DNA of 64,000 bases from Fibrobacter sp. (GCA_012728995.1 JAAYEB010000150.1:1-64000); one strand, 5' to 3'; counted from the stretch's first letter, positions 45,713 through 55,379 are shown. The notes: generated by a model not told the origin, from the sequence alone. A program made the numbers and translations.

Positions 45713-47714
45713 ATTTCTCTCCGATCATCAATTCAATTTTCTGGCATATCCTGTCTTGACTTGGTATATAAAAACATTCCAGTTCTTTTGCAAATGGAAT
45801 CGGTGTGTCCGGTGCTGCAACTATTTGTGGGGCACATTTCAATTCGTGAAAACACTCTCTGCAGATCAGTGATATAAACCGGTCGCCAAGACCTGCTGTT
45901 TCTCCACTTTCCTGCACTATTAACAGCTTTCCGGTTTTTTTAACATCTTCAATGATGGGATCAATTTTCAGAGGACTTAAAATAAATGGATTCCATACCT
46001 GAGCGGAATAATTATGTTTATCAATTACAGATAAAACGGTTTCAACCATTGCTCCTGTAGCAATTATAGTAAGATCATTACCGTCAATGTACTTTCTGGG
46101 ACGAAATATTGAGTCGATGTCTCCATTGTAATCAATGTCTTCCTGTTTACCCCAGTACAGAAGTTTATGTTCAAACACAATACAGGGATTGGGATCATAA
46201 AAGCCACCTATCAGAGCTTCAAAAGTTTCTTGTGGCGTAACCGGATAAAGAAGCTTCAAACCTGGAAAACGTGACCATAAACCTTCAAATTCACCGGAAT
46301 GAAAAGCTCCCAATGTAATGCCCCCACCACAGGGTAATCTGAATAATAGTGGAGCTGCAGTATCTGATCTGAAAAACCATGTTGCGGCATTCAGACCAAG
46401 TTGCGTAACTGCTTCTGTGGCGAAATCTGCAAACTGAAATTCCATAATTGGAAACGCTCCGGTCTGAGATGCTCCAAGACAGAAACCTGTTGTAGCAGAT
46501 TCACATATTGGGGTATCAATAACCCGCTGGGGACCATATTTTTCAACTAAACCTTTGCAGGTTTTAAAAGCAGAACCATATACACCTATATCCTGACCAC
46601 ATAAAAATGCTTTTTCGTTGTATTTGAGAAGATAATCAAGTGCAGAATTTACTGCATGAAGATTGCGGACATTAGATGCTTTGAAAGGAGGCTTTTTGTC
46701 GCTTTTTATATCAGAATATACACTCCAAGTCTGTTTGCGGGGATCGGGAGAGGATATTTTGACAGATTCCTGAGTAATTTTTTCAACCTGATTACGAATA
46801 TCCTCTTCAAAAGAGAGTATTGAATCCTCTGAAAAACCACAGTCAATCAGACCGTTTCTGGCTTTTGAAACCGGATCATCCTTCAACCAGATTTCAAGTT
46901 TGTTACGATCAACATATTCTGCATTATCGTAAACCGCATGCCCTTCAAGACGCAATGTTTTACACTCTAAAATTCTGGGAAGGCTGTCATCTGACATTTT
47001 TTGAATCGAATCATAAACAGAGCTGTACACTTCCCATACATCTGTACCATCTATTGTGATACCTTCTATTCCATAACCTTTTGCACGATCTGAGAGTGTT
47101 TTACAGTTGTATTGCAGGTGAGTGGGAGTGGAAAATGCGTAATGATTGTTTTCTATAAGAAACAGTACAGGTATTTTTTGAACTGAAGCAAAATTTATGG
47201 ATTCATGAAAATCCCCGGTACTGCTTCCACCATCTCCAATAGTTGCCAAACCGAATACATCCTCTCCGTTGCGACGGGCTGCCCATACTCCACCTACAGC
47301 AGGCGCAAGCATATTTCCAAGATGACTTATCATTGGGAATCGACGCCTGTCAGTATCACCATGATGAACATTTCCTTCTCTGCCGTGGGTTGGACTTTTT
47401 TCATTGGCAATATACTGATTCATTAAAGAGAGAGGTGATGATGCAACAAGATGTGCACCAAAATCCCTGTGGAGCAAAGAAATTATATCGCGGCCATGCC
47501 TGAATGGCAGACTCATTCCAACTGTTGTCGCTTCATTGCCAATACTGATTATTACTGTACCTTTTACATAGCCTTTTCGAAAAAGCTCTTTAAATTTCTC
47601 TTCCATCTGACGTGAAAGGTACATATAATAATAGGCTACTGGATAAAACTGTTCCTTTCCCATTTTTTGAGGAAAACGGGGTATATTCGAAATCAGTTCT
47701 TCTATGTTGGGCAA
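45705..47714 (-). CDS. 2-oxoacid dehydrogenase E1, alpha and beta subunits fused
   Basis: 669 residues. The first half is E1-alpha: HREGN-type loop (THGREGNVHHGD), thiamine-diphosphate motif starting GDG at 160-162 (TIGDGGSSTGDFHES) and ending IENNHYAF. From about residue 340 it is E1-beta: AVNSALDYLLKYNEKAFLCG, GQDIGVYGSAFK, DTPICESATTGFCLGAS, MEFQFADFATEAVTQL. It resembles branched-chain or pyruvate E1. It decarboxylates a 2-oxoacid and reductively acylates a lipoyl domain, most likely that of the next gene. No in-frame ATG exists: TTG 47714 lies 26 nt after AGGAGG, whereas ATT 47735 has the ideal 5-nt spacing. No E2 or E3 gene is adjacent. Confidence 0.92.
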   Translation of the reverse strand: MPNIEELISNIPRFPQKMGKEQFYPVAYYYMYLSRQMEEKFKELFRKGYVKGTVIISIGNEATTVGMSLPFRHGRDIISLLHRDFGAHLVASSPLSLMNQYIANEKSPTHGREGNVHHGDTDRRRFPMISHLGNMLAPAVGGVWAARRNGEDVFGLATIGDGGSSTGDFHESINFASVQKIPVLFLIENNHYAFSTPTHLQYNCKTLSDRAKGYGIEGITIDGTDVWEVYSSVYDSIQKMSDDSLPRILECKTLRLEGHAVYDNAEYVDRNKLEIWLKDDPVSKARNGLIDCGFSEDSILSFEEDIRNQVEKITQESVKISSPDPRKQTWSVYSDIKSDKKPPFKASNVRNLHAVNSALDYLLKYNEKAFLCGQDIGVYGSAFKTCKGLVEKYGPQRVIDTPICESATTGFCLGASQTGAFPIMEFQFADFATEAVTQLGLNAATWFFRSDTAAPLLFRLPCGGGITLGAFHSGEFEGLWSRFPGLKLLYPVTPQETFEALIGGFYDPNPCIVFEHKLLYWGKQEDIDYNGDIDSIFRPRKYIDGNDLTIIATGAMVETVLSVIDKHNYSAQVWNPFILSPLKIDPIIEDVKKTGKLLIVQESGETAGLGDRFISLICRECFHELKCAPQIVAAPDTPIPFAKELECFYIPSQDRICQKIELMIGEKCE

Positions 47715-47921
47715 AATTGTCGAAGTTTTTATAATAAATACCTCCTCTGTGTATTACTACACAGGTATGTCGAATTGGATCAGATGTTTAAAATAAGTGT
47801 TTTATGGAAAAAAGGCCAACAGATTAATACAAATATTGGCAAAACAGTGAATTTAAATAATGATTTGTAAATGATAAATACACACTGGATATATGTCTAA
47901 CCAGGTACAAAATGGAGAAAC

Positions 47922-48455
47922 ATGATGTATGAGGGTAAGATTGATGCTTTAAGGGCACCTCAGAGATTGAAAAGGCTTGAGGTTGAGCGGGTCGTTGAAC
48001 TGAGTCTGGAAAAATTATTTGTAACAAAAGTGTTGGATACAGGCACAGGAACTGGAATCTTCGCTGAATCTTTTTCGTTGCGTAATATTAATGTTACAGG
48101 TGTTGATATTAATCCGGACATGTTAAATGCAGCCTCGCAGATTGTGCCAGGAGTTAATTTCAGAAAAGCTTCGGCCGAAAAGTTACCTTTCAACGATAAA
48201 TCTTTTGATATTGTCTTTCTGGGACTTGTTCTCCATGAAAGTGATCAACCGTTAGATGTTTTAAAGGAGGCATACCGAGTTGCTGTCTCCAGAGTTGTTA
48301 TACTGGAATGGATATATCGTGAAGAAGAATATGGACCACCGCTTGATCAACGTTTCAAAGTTGGGGATGTTACAAAACTGGCCAGATCTGCAGGATTTAA
48401 AAAAACTGGAAAAGTTTTAATGTCACATTATATGCTGTATCGATTGAATTTCTGA
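47922..48455 (+). CDS. Class I SAM-dependent methyltransferase
   Basis: 177 residues: SAM motif I VLDTGTGTGIFAESF, motif II VTGVDINPDMLNAAS, then FRKASAEKLPFNDKSFDIVFLGLVLHE, typical of the Methyltransf_11 (UbiE-like) group. Substrate unknown. It is divergent from the E1 operon, so the 207-bp gap holds both promoters. Confidence 0.9.
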   Translation: MMYEGKIDALRAPQRLKRLEVERVVELSLEKLFVTKVLDTGTGTGIFAESFSLRNINVTGVDINPDMLNAASQIVPGVNFRKASAEKLPFNDKSFDIVFLGLVLHESDQPLDVLKEAYRVAVSRVVILEWIYREEEYGPPLDQRFKVGDVTKLARSAGFKKTGKVLMSHYMLYRLNF

Positions 48456-48542
48456 AGCACTGTTATATCTGAAAAAAACTATTTTATCCTGAATCCTAGC
48501 AATTTTAATAATCTAAACAGACTTAACAGGCAAAGGTGACAA

Positions 48543-49295
48543 GTGTTTCCTCTACGCGACGACAATCCGACACTTCAAAAATCGGTAATCACATTTCTGA
48601 TAGTCTGTATTAATATTGTAGTATGGGTGTTTGTACAAGGTTTGGGGACAGAACCTGCTCTCATTCAATCTGTGTATAGTTATGGACTTATCCCGGGAGA
48701 GTTGCTTCAGACAATGAAACCTGGAACAAGCGTTCGAATCAGTCCAACTCTAATATATATTATAGAAGAAAATCCAAACTGGTTTTCTCTTCTGTCTCAC
48801 ATGTTTTTACATGGAGGATGGTTCCACATTATAGGAAATATGTGGTTCTTGACTGTTTTTGGAGATAATGTAGAGGATTCGATGGGACAGGTACGTTTTA
48901 TAATATTTTACCTGTTATGTGGGCTTATAGCTGCATCAATTCAGATACTTTTCAACCCTTCCAGTCCTGTTCCCATGGTAGGGGCTTCCGGTGCAATAAG
49001 CGGAATCATGGGTGCTTACATGATTCTTTACCCCAAAGCACCTGTTCATTTACTGATTTTTTTCGGTTTTTTCATCGAACGTGTTATTGTACCTGCTTAT
49101 TTCATGATGGCATACTGGTTTGTATTACAGCTTATTGGTGCATTGCCCTCAACAGGTGCTCAGGATGGTGGTGTTGCATTTTGGGCTCATGTTGGCGGTT
49201 TTATTGCTGGAGTAATTTTAATACCAATATTCAAGAAAAATGATAGAGTCGAAGCCCAGAAACGGCTCTATCTAAGAAGAATGAGCGGCTTTTAA
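48543..49295 (+). CDS. Rhomboid family intramembrane serine protease
   Basis: 250 residues from a GTG with AAAGGTGA ahead. Six to seven membrane helices; catalytic Ser in GASGAISGIMGAY and His in FWAHVGGFIAGVI; HMFLHGGWFHIIGNMWFLTVFGDNVED is the conserved L1/helix 2 region. It cleaves membrane proteins inside the bilayer; substrates are unknown. Confidence 0.95.
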   Translation: MFPLRDDNPTLQKSVITFLIVCINIVVWVFVQGLGTEPALIQSVYSYGLIPGELLQTMKPGTSVRISPTLIYIIEENPNWFSLLSHMFLHGGWFHIIGNMWFLTVFGDNVEDSMGQVRFIIFYLLCGLIAASIQILFNPSSPVPMVGASGAISGIMGAYMILYPKAPVHLLIFFGFFIERVIVPAYFMMAYWFVLQLIGALPSTGAQDGGVAFWAHVGGFIAGVILIPIFKKNDRVEAQKRLYLRRMSGF

Positions 49296-49418
49296 ATCTG
49301 AATCGTGTGTTTTTGATTAAAAAATTAAATTCGTGTAATTTATTATAGACATTTTTTGTTTATAAGCACAAAATGTATTCTGCAAAATTTTAAAAAACAT
49401 TATCGGAGATTTTAATCT

Positions 49419-50591
49419 ATGATAAATTCTAATACCCATGTACATTCACCATATTCATTCAGTTCCTTTGACAGCATCAGGCAAATCGTATCATTTGCAA
49501 AAGAGGAACAGATTGTAGCCTTGGGTATTAATGATTTTAATACTTTTGATGGTTTTTTGGAATTTGCAGATACTTGTGAAAAATTCGGGATCTATCCTCT
49601 ATTCAATATAGAATTCATTACACTTTCTCAGGAAGATAAAATAAAGAGGGTGCGCTGGAATGATCCGGTTAATACCGGAATAATGTATTTGTGTGGAAAA
49701 GGACTAAATAAAAATCCGGTGTTATCCCGAAATTCCCGTAATCTCATGGCATCAATCTGGAAGGGTACTCAGGATAGAATCTGGAAAATGATAGACCTGC
49801 TTAATAAATATACGCACAAAAAGAATATAGATATTTCTCTCGATTATAATCAGGTACGTTATAAATATGCAAAAAATTCTGTAAGGGAACGTCATATAGC
49901 AAAAGCTCTTTATCTGGCTTTTACAGAAAAATGGGATGATCCAGTCAAACTTGGTGCTGCTTTCAAACACCTTTTCAATGATCCAGATTTTTCGGTTGAT
50001 CTTTGCGATTCGGTAAATATGCAGAATGAAATCCGGAAACGGCTGCTAAAATCCGGGAAGGATGCGTATGTTGAAGAAAAACCGGATGCGTTTATGGAAT
50101 TCAGTGAAGCAAAAGGACTTATACTTGAAGCTGGCGGGATTCCATGTTATCCATTGCTTACCGATGATTTACATAACTTTACAGAAATGGAAAATAACAT
50201 TTCAATATTAGCTTCAAAACTTCTTGAAATGGGAATACATGCTGTTGAATTTATTTCAAATCGGACACCGCTGGAAATTTTAAAAAAGTATTCCAGATAT
50301 TTCTGGAAAAAAGGATTTTGTGTAACTTTCGGTACAGAGCACAATACTGCCGAGCGTTTTTCACTGGTACCATGTGCTAAAAATGGATATCCATTTGATA
50401 AAGAACTGGAATGCATTGCATATGCCGGGACATGTATTATTGCAGCACACCAGGAGTTTAATGATCAAAACAAACCTGGATTTATTGATAAACAGGGCTC
50501 AAAAATAGTTTTATCCCACAAGCTTAAAGAGTTTATTAAAATTGGAGATGAAGCCATAAAAAGGGCTGTTTATACCACTATGCCAAAATAA
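49419..50591 (+). CDS. PHP-domain putative phosphoesterase
   Basis: 390 residues. NSNTHVHSPYSFSSF at the N-terminus is PHP motif I (H-x-H). LGINDFNTFDGFLEFADTC and LFNIEFIT are motifs II and III, and TEHNTAERF near residue 308 is the distal metal-binding segment. The middle 150 residues are a helical insertion. Members hydrolyse phosphates with a trinuclear metal site; some act on sugars or histidinol phosphate. The exact substrate cannot be inferred. Confidence 0.8.
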   Translation: MINSNTHVHSPYSFSSFDSIRQIVSFAKEEQIVALGINDFNTFDGFLEFADTCEKFGIYPLFNIEFITLSQEDKIKRVRWNDPVNTGIMYLCGKGLNKNPVLSRNSRNLMASIWKGTQDRIWKMIDLLNKYTHKKNIDISLDYNQVRYKYAKNSVRERHIAKALYLAFTEKWDDPVKLGAAFKHLFNDPDFSVDLCDSVNMQNEIRKRLLKSGKDAYVEEKPDAFMEFSEAKGLILEAGGIPCYPLLTDDLHNFTEMENNISILASKLLEMGIHAVEFISNRTPLEILKKYSRYFWKKGFCVTFGTEHNTAERFSLVPCAKNGYPFDKELECIAYAGTCIIAAHQEFNDQNKPGFIDKQGSKIVLSHKLKEFIKIGDEAIKRAVYTTMPK

Positions 50592-50721
50592 TCGATTGAA
50601 AACAACGAAAACTTATAAAATTAAATTCAATCCGGACCGAAAACTTAATTGACATAATGAAAGCTTAAAAAAGATTCGCGTATTTTGGTATTATGTTGAA
50701 TCTGGAACTATTTTTTATACT

Positions 50722-51294
50722 ATGAAACAATCATTGCCCGAAAAAAGAAGCGATTCATCAATTTTGGAAAAATTAAAAAAACTCGGATCTGGTTCTGTAC
50801 TTCTTGCCAGAGAGGTTCTTCAGGACCCGAATTTCGAATCAACAATAGTTCTGGTTTGTATTCACAGTACAGAAGGATCATATGGTCTTGTAATGAACAG
50901 GCCTTCCCATATGCCTTTATCAGAAATATTTGATGGTTTCAGTTCTCTAAGAAACAAGCGTGAAGTGTATATAGGTGGTCCTGTACAACAGGATGAACTT
51001 CAGATATTACAGATTACCAATGAACCGGTAGAAGGTGCTTATGAGATCACACCCGGCGTGCATATGGGTGGCAGGTGGGGAAGTATTGGACATATGATTG
51101 AGACCGATTCTGCTTCTACATATTTTTTTCTCGGATATTCTGGATGGGGGAGTGGACAACTGGAAGCTGAAGTACGTGCAGGTGCTTGGGATGTTTTTCG
51201 TATAGATATAGAAAAATTGTTAACCAATTTGAAAAAACTGGTTTCTTCAGATAAAAAGAAGATTTCTGAATTTTTTCAATCAATTCAGATCTGA
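50722..51294 (+). CDS. YqgE/AlgH family protein (UPF0301)
   Basis: 190 residues: SVLLAREVLQDPNFESTIVL, SYGLVMNRPSHMPLSEIF, VYIGGPVQQDELQIL and FFLGYSGWGSGQLEAEVRAGAWDVF are all conserved family segments. The role is poorly defined; it was linked to alginate regulation in Pseudomonas. It is tail-to-tail with the next gene, overlapping by 15 bp. Confidence 0.95.
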   Translation: MKQSLPEKRSDSSILEKLKKLGSGSVLLAREVLQDPNFESTIVLVCIHSTEGSYGLVMNRPSHMPLSEIFDGFSSLRNKREVYIGGPVQQDELQILQITNEPVEGAYEITPGVHMGGRWGSIGHMIETDSASTYFFLGYSGWGSGQLEAEVRAGAWDVFRIDIEKLLTNLKKLVSSDKKKISEFFQSIQI

Positions 51295-51834
51295 TTTTAT
51301 TCCCGCAGCTTTCATAAGTTCTTTTTCTTTTTGAACCAGTTTTTCTCTGAACCTGCTAAAAGCTTCATCAATTTTCTCTTTATCGTAATGAGTAAGCCGG
51401 GGTTGAATTTTTTTTCTGTAAATTGAAATCATCCTGTTTCTGAATTCTGTGTCTTTATATAATTTCAACCGGGCTCTTAATTCACCACTAAGGCGGTTTT
51501 CCATTCCGCATTCTCTGGCAAGAATGTTGTCCAGGTTTGATATCCTGTCTGCGATTGTTAAAATCAACTCAACTGCTTCATGGCCTTTTTCATCAAGACT
51601 CATTGCAGGTGGAAGATTGATTGTTTTTTTACACTCTCCGAGCATAATTTCCAGTGCTTCAGAATCCTCAACAGCAGGATTTTGAAAATACTCAATACCT
51701 TTTCCACTTTCTGATGCTTTTGCATGCATATATGTGAGTAACCGGGCATCATTTTCACTTAATTCCTCATCAGCACATATTGCATGAATCCGAAGAGCAT
51801 CATTAAAATAATTCGCAAAAACACCTTTACCCAT
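51280..51834 (-). CDS. Helical protein of unknown function
   Basis: 184 residues, almost wholly helical and charged, no signal or membrane segment. HAICADEELSENDARLLTYMHAKA and the Arg/Lys-rich C-terminus (RNRMISIYRKKIQPRLTHYDKEKI...EKELMKAAGIK) may form coiled coils. No family recognised. Codon use matches its neighbours and AGGTATAATGG precedes the start. Confidence 0.65.
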   Translation of the reverse strand: MGKGVFANYFNDALRIHAICADEELSENDARLLTYMHAKASESGKGIEYFQNPAVEDSEALEIMLGECKKTINLPPAMSLDEKGHEAVELILTIADRISNLDNILARECGMENRLSGELRARLKLYKDTEFRNRMISIYRKKIQPRLTHYDKEKIDEAFSRFREKLVQKEKELMKAAGIKSDLN

Positions 51835-52081
51835 TATACCTCCAGAATGTTAAACCTTTCAGATTCCATTCTCAATCTTTCAGGTTTTCTCTAAAAATCA
51901 TGTTTTTTGCATTGGAGGTGTTTGAAAACAAAAAACCGCATTCACGCATAATTGCTTATACGCTGATGAGGATTTTTGAATTTCAAAGGCAAAATCTGCA
52001 AATAGACAAATTTTAGAGTTTACCTGCTTTATCCTTCCGATTTTCCTCAAATAGTTACTGCAAATAGTGCGCCGTACATAA

Positions 52082-52891
52082 TCAAAGGCTGATGCGGGTG
52101 ATATATACATTAATGGGGTGTTGATGGATCAGGGGTTATCTGAAATGAAATTCCTCAAAAACGTTCCATTTCAGGTAAAAGCTGTTGCCAGGCCACGTTA
52201 TGTATTTGCAGGTTGGGAAAATGATGATATTTCAGATTCAATAACTGTTAATTTGACTTCAGACAAAACGATTGAAGCCCGGTTTGAAATCAGCGAGGAA
52301 CATTCTGTTGAAAATGAGATTACAGAGAATACAACTCTTAATCTTACTGATAACCCCTATGTTGTATCGGGCGACATAATCATCCATGAAGGGGTTACGA
52401 TGAAAATTGAAAAAGGTGTTACAGTTCTTATGCCGCAAGATGCCGATATTTATGTGTATGGAAGGCTTTTGATAAATGGAACAGAAGATTCACCAGTTAC
52501 AATAAAGCTGAATAAAAAAGCTAACGCAACAAGCTGGGGCGCGATCTCTTTTTACAATTCCACCGATACCAGTAAATTGGTTCACCTGAATTTATCCGGT
52601 ACCCGGCTGGGTAATGATGCTCTCAATGAACGTGCTGGTATTAATGGAAATAATTCACATGTTATCATGGATCATCTTACTGTAACTGATTTTGCTCTTC
52701 CTGTAGATCAACATGTAAATATCAGTGTATTTAATATTTCCGGGCAGTTGATTGAAACACTTGTAAATCGTAAAATCTCTTCAGGAATACGCAATATCAT
52801 TTGGGATGCCAAAAAATACTCTTCAGGAATATATTTCTATCGGATCAAAACCGATTTGTTCAGCAAAACAAGAAAAATAACAATTAAATAA
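52082..52891 (+). pseudogene. C-terminal remnant of a large secreted protein (CotH/lamin-tail or beta-helix type)
   Basis: The frame is open from 52082 after a TAA; the likely homologous part starts GDIYINGVLMDQG before any good start codon. A GTG at 52118 exists but there is no signal peptide. It carries an InlB-type repeat (FQVKAVARPRYVFAGWEND...KTIEARFEI), beta-helix-like strands (VVSGDIIIHEGVTMKIEKGVTVLMPQD...), then jumps at VTDFALPVDQHVNISVFNIS straight into a FlgD/T9SS-like C-terminal domain (SSGIYFYRIKT). The N-terminus of that last domain (usually NPFNPSTTI...) is missing, so there is an internal deletion as well as loss of the 5' part. Confidence 0.6.
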
Positions 52892-53216
52892 GTTTCAAAA
52901 ACAGTATTACAGGGATCATTGTATTCAATGATCCCCTATAATGTTGTTTACACTTTCAGAGCTTTATATTGCCGCAAAACGATTGTACTCATATCAGATA
53001 ATACCAGGAATAAATTACCATTTTAACTGCTACGGCTTCATTTATATTTACTACGCTGAAGATTAACGGCTCAAAATCGTGACAATTTTACGGGACATTG
53101 CCAACGGCATTGTTGGGAAAAAAGATTAACTTGCCTTTGCAGGGCATTTCCAGACGTCTGGCCAGGTGAGTAAATGTTACCCGGATACAATCAGGAATCC
53201 TCTTGTGGAATGGTAA
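52892..53216. other. Intergenic region
   Basis: 325 bp between the remnant and the Mut7-C gene. Apart from the hairpin at 52912-52935 I see nothing recognisable; GGAATGGTAA ahead of 53217 is a weak SD. Confidence 0.4.
52912..52935 (+). terminator. Hairpin after the secreted-protein remnant
   Basis: GGGATCATTG and CAATGATCCC form a perfect 10-bp stem with a TATT loop, 20 bp after the stop. The sequence after it is only moderately T-rich. Confidence 0.55.
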
Positions 53217-53957
53217 ATGGATTTAACTGCAAAATTTCGTTTTTTCGGGGAGCTTAATGATTTTCTTTCTTCCGAAAAAAAAAGGAGTAGTTTCAGTGTT
53301 ACTTTTAAGGGGAATCCATCGGTGAAAGATTTGATTGAAGCAACAGGGGTGCCTCATACAGAGATCGACATTATATCTATAAATGGGAAATCGGTGTCCT
53401 TTTCATATAAGCTTAGTGGTGGTGAACAGATTTATGTTTATCCGGTTTTTGAAAGATCTGTTCGGGAACCTGTTATTCATCTTGCACCTCTGCCAGAATC
53501 AAAAACATTCATACTTGATGTGCATCTTGGGAAATTGACCAGAGTATTGCGGCTTCTGGGGTTTGACGTTTCCTACAGAAATGATTATTCCGATCCGCAG
53601 ATAGTTAGTACTGCTGTAAAGGAAAACAGAATCATTTTGACGCGTGATAAAGGTATTCTAAAGTATAAAAACGTAAAGGCTGGATACTGGATAAGGTCGA
53701 CCAATTATCTGGAACAGGCACGTGAGGTAGTACGCAGATTTGACCTGTGCGGTATGATTAATCCTTTTTCAAGATGCATGATCTGTAATGGGAGATTGGT
53801 AAAAGTAGAAAAAACAGACATATTATTAAATTTAGAAGAAAAAACCAGGCTGTTCTATAATAATTTTTCCAAATGTGATGTTTGCGGAAAAGTTTTCTGG
53901 GAAGGTTCGCATTTTGAGCGACTTAAGGATTTAATAAAAAAAATATGCCCCAATTAA
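53217..53957 (+). CDS. Mut7-C RNase-fold protein with N-terminal ubiquitin-like domain
   Basis: 246 residues. Residues 1-80 are a ThiS/ubiquitin-like domain (AKFRFFGELNDFLSSEK...GGEQIYVYPVFE). Residues about 97-245 are Mut7-C: FILDVHLGKLTRVLRLLGFDV, ENRIILTRDKGILK, then a zinc-ribbon with FSRCMICNGRLV and FSKCDVCGKVFWEGSHFERL. PIN-like fold with conserved Asp residues; probably an RNase. The last 13 bp overlap the next gene. Confidence 0.93.
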   Translation: MDLTAKFRFFGELNDFLSSEKKRSSFSVTFKGNPSVKDLIEATGVPHTEIDIISINGKSVSFSYKLSGGEQIYVYPVFERSVREPVIHLAPLPESKTFILDVHLGKLTRVLRLLGFDVSYRNDYSDPQIVSTAVKENRIILTRDKGILKYKNVKAGYWIRSTNYLEQAREVVRRFDLCGMINPFSRCMICNGRLVKVEKTDILLNLEEKTRLFYNNFSKCDVCGKVFWEGSHFERLKDLIKKICPN

Positions 53958-54403
53958 CCAGAAATACGGAGAAAAATGTGGCTGTAACTGATAATTGTTC
54001 TGATTGTGATGCTTACTGTTGTCGTCATGTGGCTTTACATATCGATAAACCGGTCAGTAAAAAAGATTATGATCAGATCCGCTGGTATTTGCTTCACGAA
54101 AACGTCTGGGTTTCAATCGATTTCGAAAACAACTGGATTCTGGAATTCCGTACACCGTGCAGGAATATAGCATCTGATCACAAATGCATTGATTATGAAA
54201 ACCGACCGAAGATATGCAGAGATTATCCTTCTGAAGACCAGTTGTGTGAGCGCCAGACCGATAAGCCCTTTTACAGATATCTTTTCAAAAATGATAAAGA
54301 GTTCGAGAAGTATCTGGACAAAAAGGGTATCGACTGGAAGTGGAAATGTTTCGAAAAGAAAAAAAAGAAAATGACTGTAAAAAAACAGCAGATCAATAAA
54401 TAA
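53945..54403 (+). CDS. YkgJ-like cysteine cluster protein
   Basis: 152 residues with CSDCDAYCCRHVALHIDKP at the start, CRNIASDHKCIDYENRPKICRDYP in the middle and a Lys-rich tail (KWKCFEKKKKKM). The Cys pattern matches the YkgJ zinc/iron-chelating family. Function unknown. It overlaps the Mut7-C gene, so the two are co-translated. Confidence 0.85.
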   Translation: MPQLTRNTEKNVAVTDNCSDCDAYCCRHVALHIDKPVSKKDYDQIRWYLLHENVWVSIDFENNWILEFRTPCRNIASDHKCIDYENRPKICRDYPSEDQLCERQTDKPFYRYLFKNDKEFEKYLDKKGIDWKWKCFEKKKKKMTVKKQQINK

Positions 54404-54452
54404 TCGAATGATCTTGAACATCTGTTCTTGTGAATACTGCTTATCACAATTA

Positions 54453-54491
54453 AACCTGTTGTAATGGGGGATAAGTCCACTGCAACAGGTT
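54453..54491 (+). terminator. Hairpin after the YkgJ gene
   Basis: AACCTGTTG and CAACAGGTT form a 9-bp stem with a 21-nt loop, about 50 bp past the stop. It lacks a T-run, so it may be a processing site rather than a terminator. Confidence 0.4.
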
Positions 54492-54623
54492 AAAACCAGC
54501 TGGCGATTTTTTGAATTAATTGTCGGAGATTATATTAGGTTATTAACCGTGGGGTTCTCTAATAGAGCAAAATACAACAACCTGCGGTAATCCTATTCAA
54601 TTTTCAGTTAAAGGCCGAGTAAA

Positions 54624-55010
54624 ATGATGGTAAGGGGATTACTGAAAAAGACCAGAGGACAGCTTGAATCTGAAATTTCCGATGGAATAACCCGGTTCGA
54701 AAAAGAACATATGGGCAGAGGACCATTGGAAATCAAGACATATATAATAGAAGATATGGTAATTATAAGATTAAAAGGCGTACTGACCAAGGCTGAACGT
54801 GCATTGGTGAAATCTGACCGGAATGTACGTGCAAGAGAACTGATTAAAGAGGTTCGTAATGAATTGATTGAAAACGGACGCTCAATTCTTGAAGATATGA
54901 TTCGAAATATTACAAGAAGAAAAGTTAAAAGTCTTCATACAGATATAAGCACAATAACTGGTGAGAAGATTATTATTTTGACTCTGGACAAGGTTCTTGA
55001 GATTGAATGA
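54624..55010 (+). CDS. DUF2294 family protein
   Basis: 128 residues: TRGQLESEISDGITRFEKEH, MGRGPLEIKTYIIEDMVIIR, LKGVLTKAERALVK, RNELIENGRSILEDMI and VKSLHTDISTITGEKIIILTL match the DUF2294 (Na+/tungstate-associated) pattern. Role unknown. Single gene. Confidence 0.75.
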   Translation: MMVRGLLKKTRGQLESEISDGITRFEKEHMGRGPLEIKTYIIEDMVIIRLKGVLTKAERALVKSDRNVRARELIKEVRNELIENGRSILEDMIRNITRRKVKSLHTDISTITGEKIIILTLDKVLEIE

Positions 55011-55187
55011 TAAAATTAAAAACAGGATTATTTAATTAAGTCTTGATTATGTGCATTTCTTTTTTTTATCTTTAGCTGATAGCGGATAGGAGGAGGGGCA
55101 TTACAGCCTTGCCAGTTTCTATCTGTTTAAACACTATATTACAGGTTATCAGGTCTACTGGTTTTAAAAAGAGCAGAGTAGAAGTGA

Positions 55188-55230
55188 GGGCCATAGAATT
55201 GCAAATTCTGCATTTCTTTGGTCTTTTTTT
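55188..55230 (+). terminator. Possible terminator or attenuator upstream of accD
   Basis: GGCCA pairs with TGGTC using wobble pairs around an AGAATT-GCA-AATTCT hairpin, and seven T follow. It lies 178 bp after DUF2294 and 150 bp before accD, so it could end the former or attenuate the latter. The whole 55011-55379 gap holds no gene. Confidence 0.4.
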
Positions 55231-55379
55231 ATGTTTTTCTGCTCAGTTTATCAGTTAAAAAGCCGGAAAAAAACGGGTTGTCATTCAGACGAGGCCTGGA
55301 CAAAACCGGAAAAATTACTGGTACGCGATTTAAAATGCGTATCGATTTTATCACATAGAGAACTTTATTGGAGGGTACA

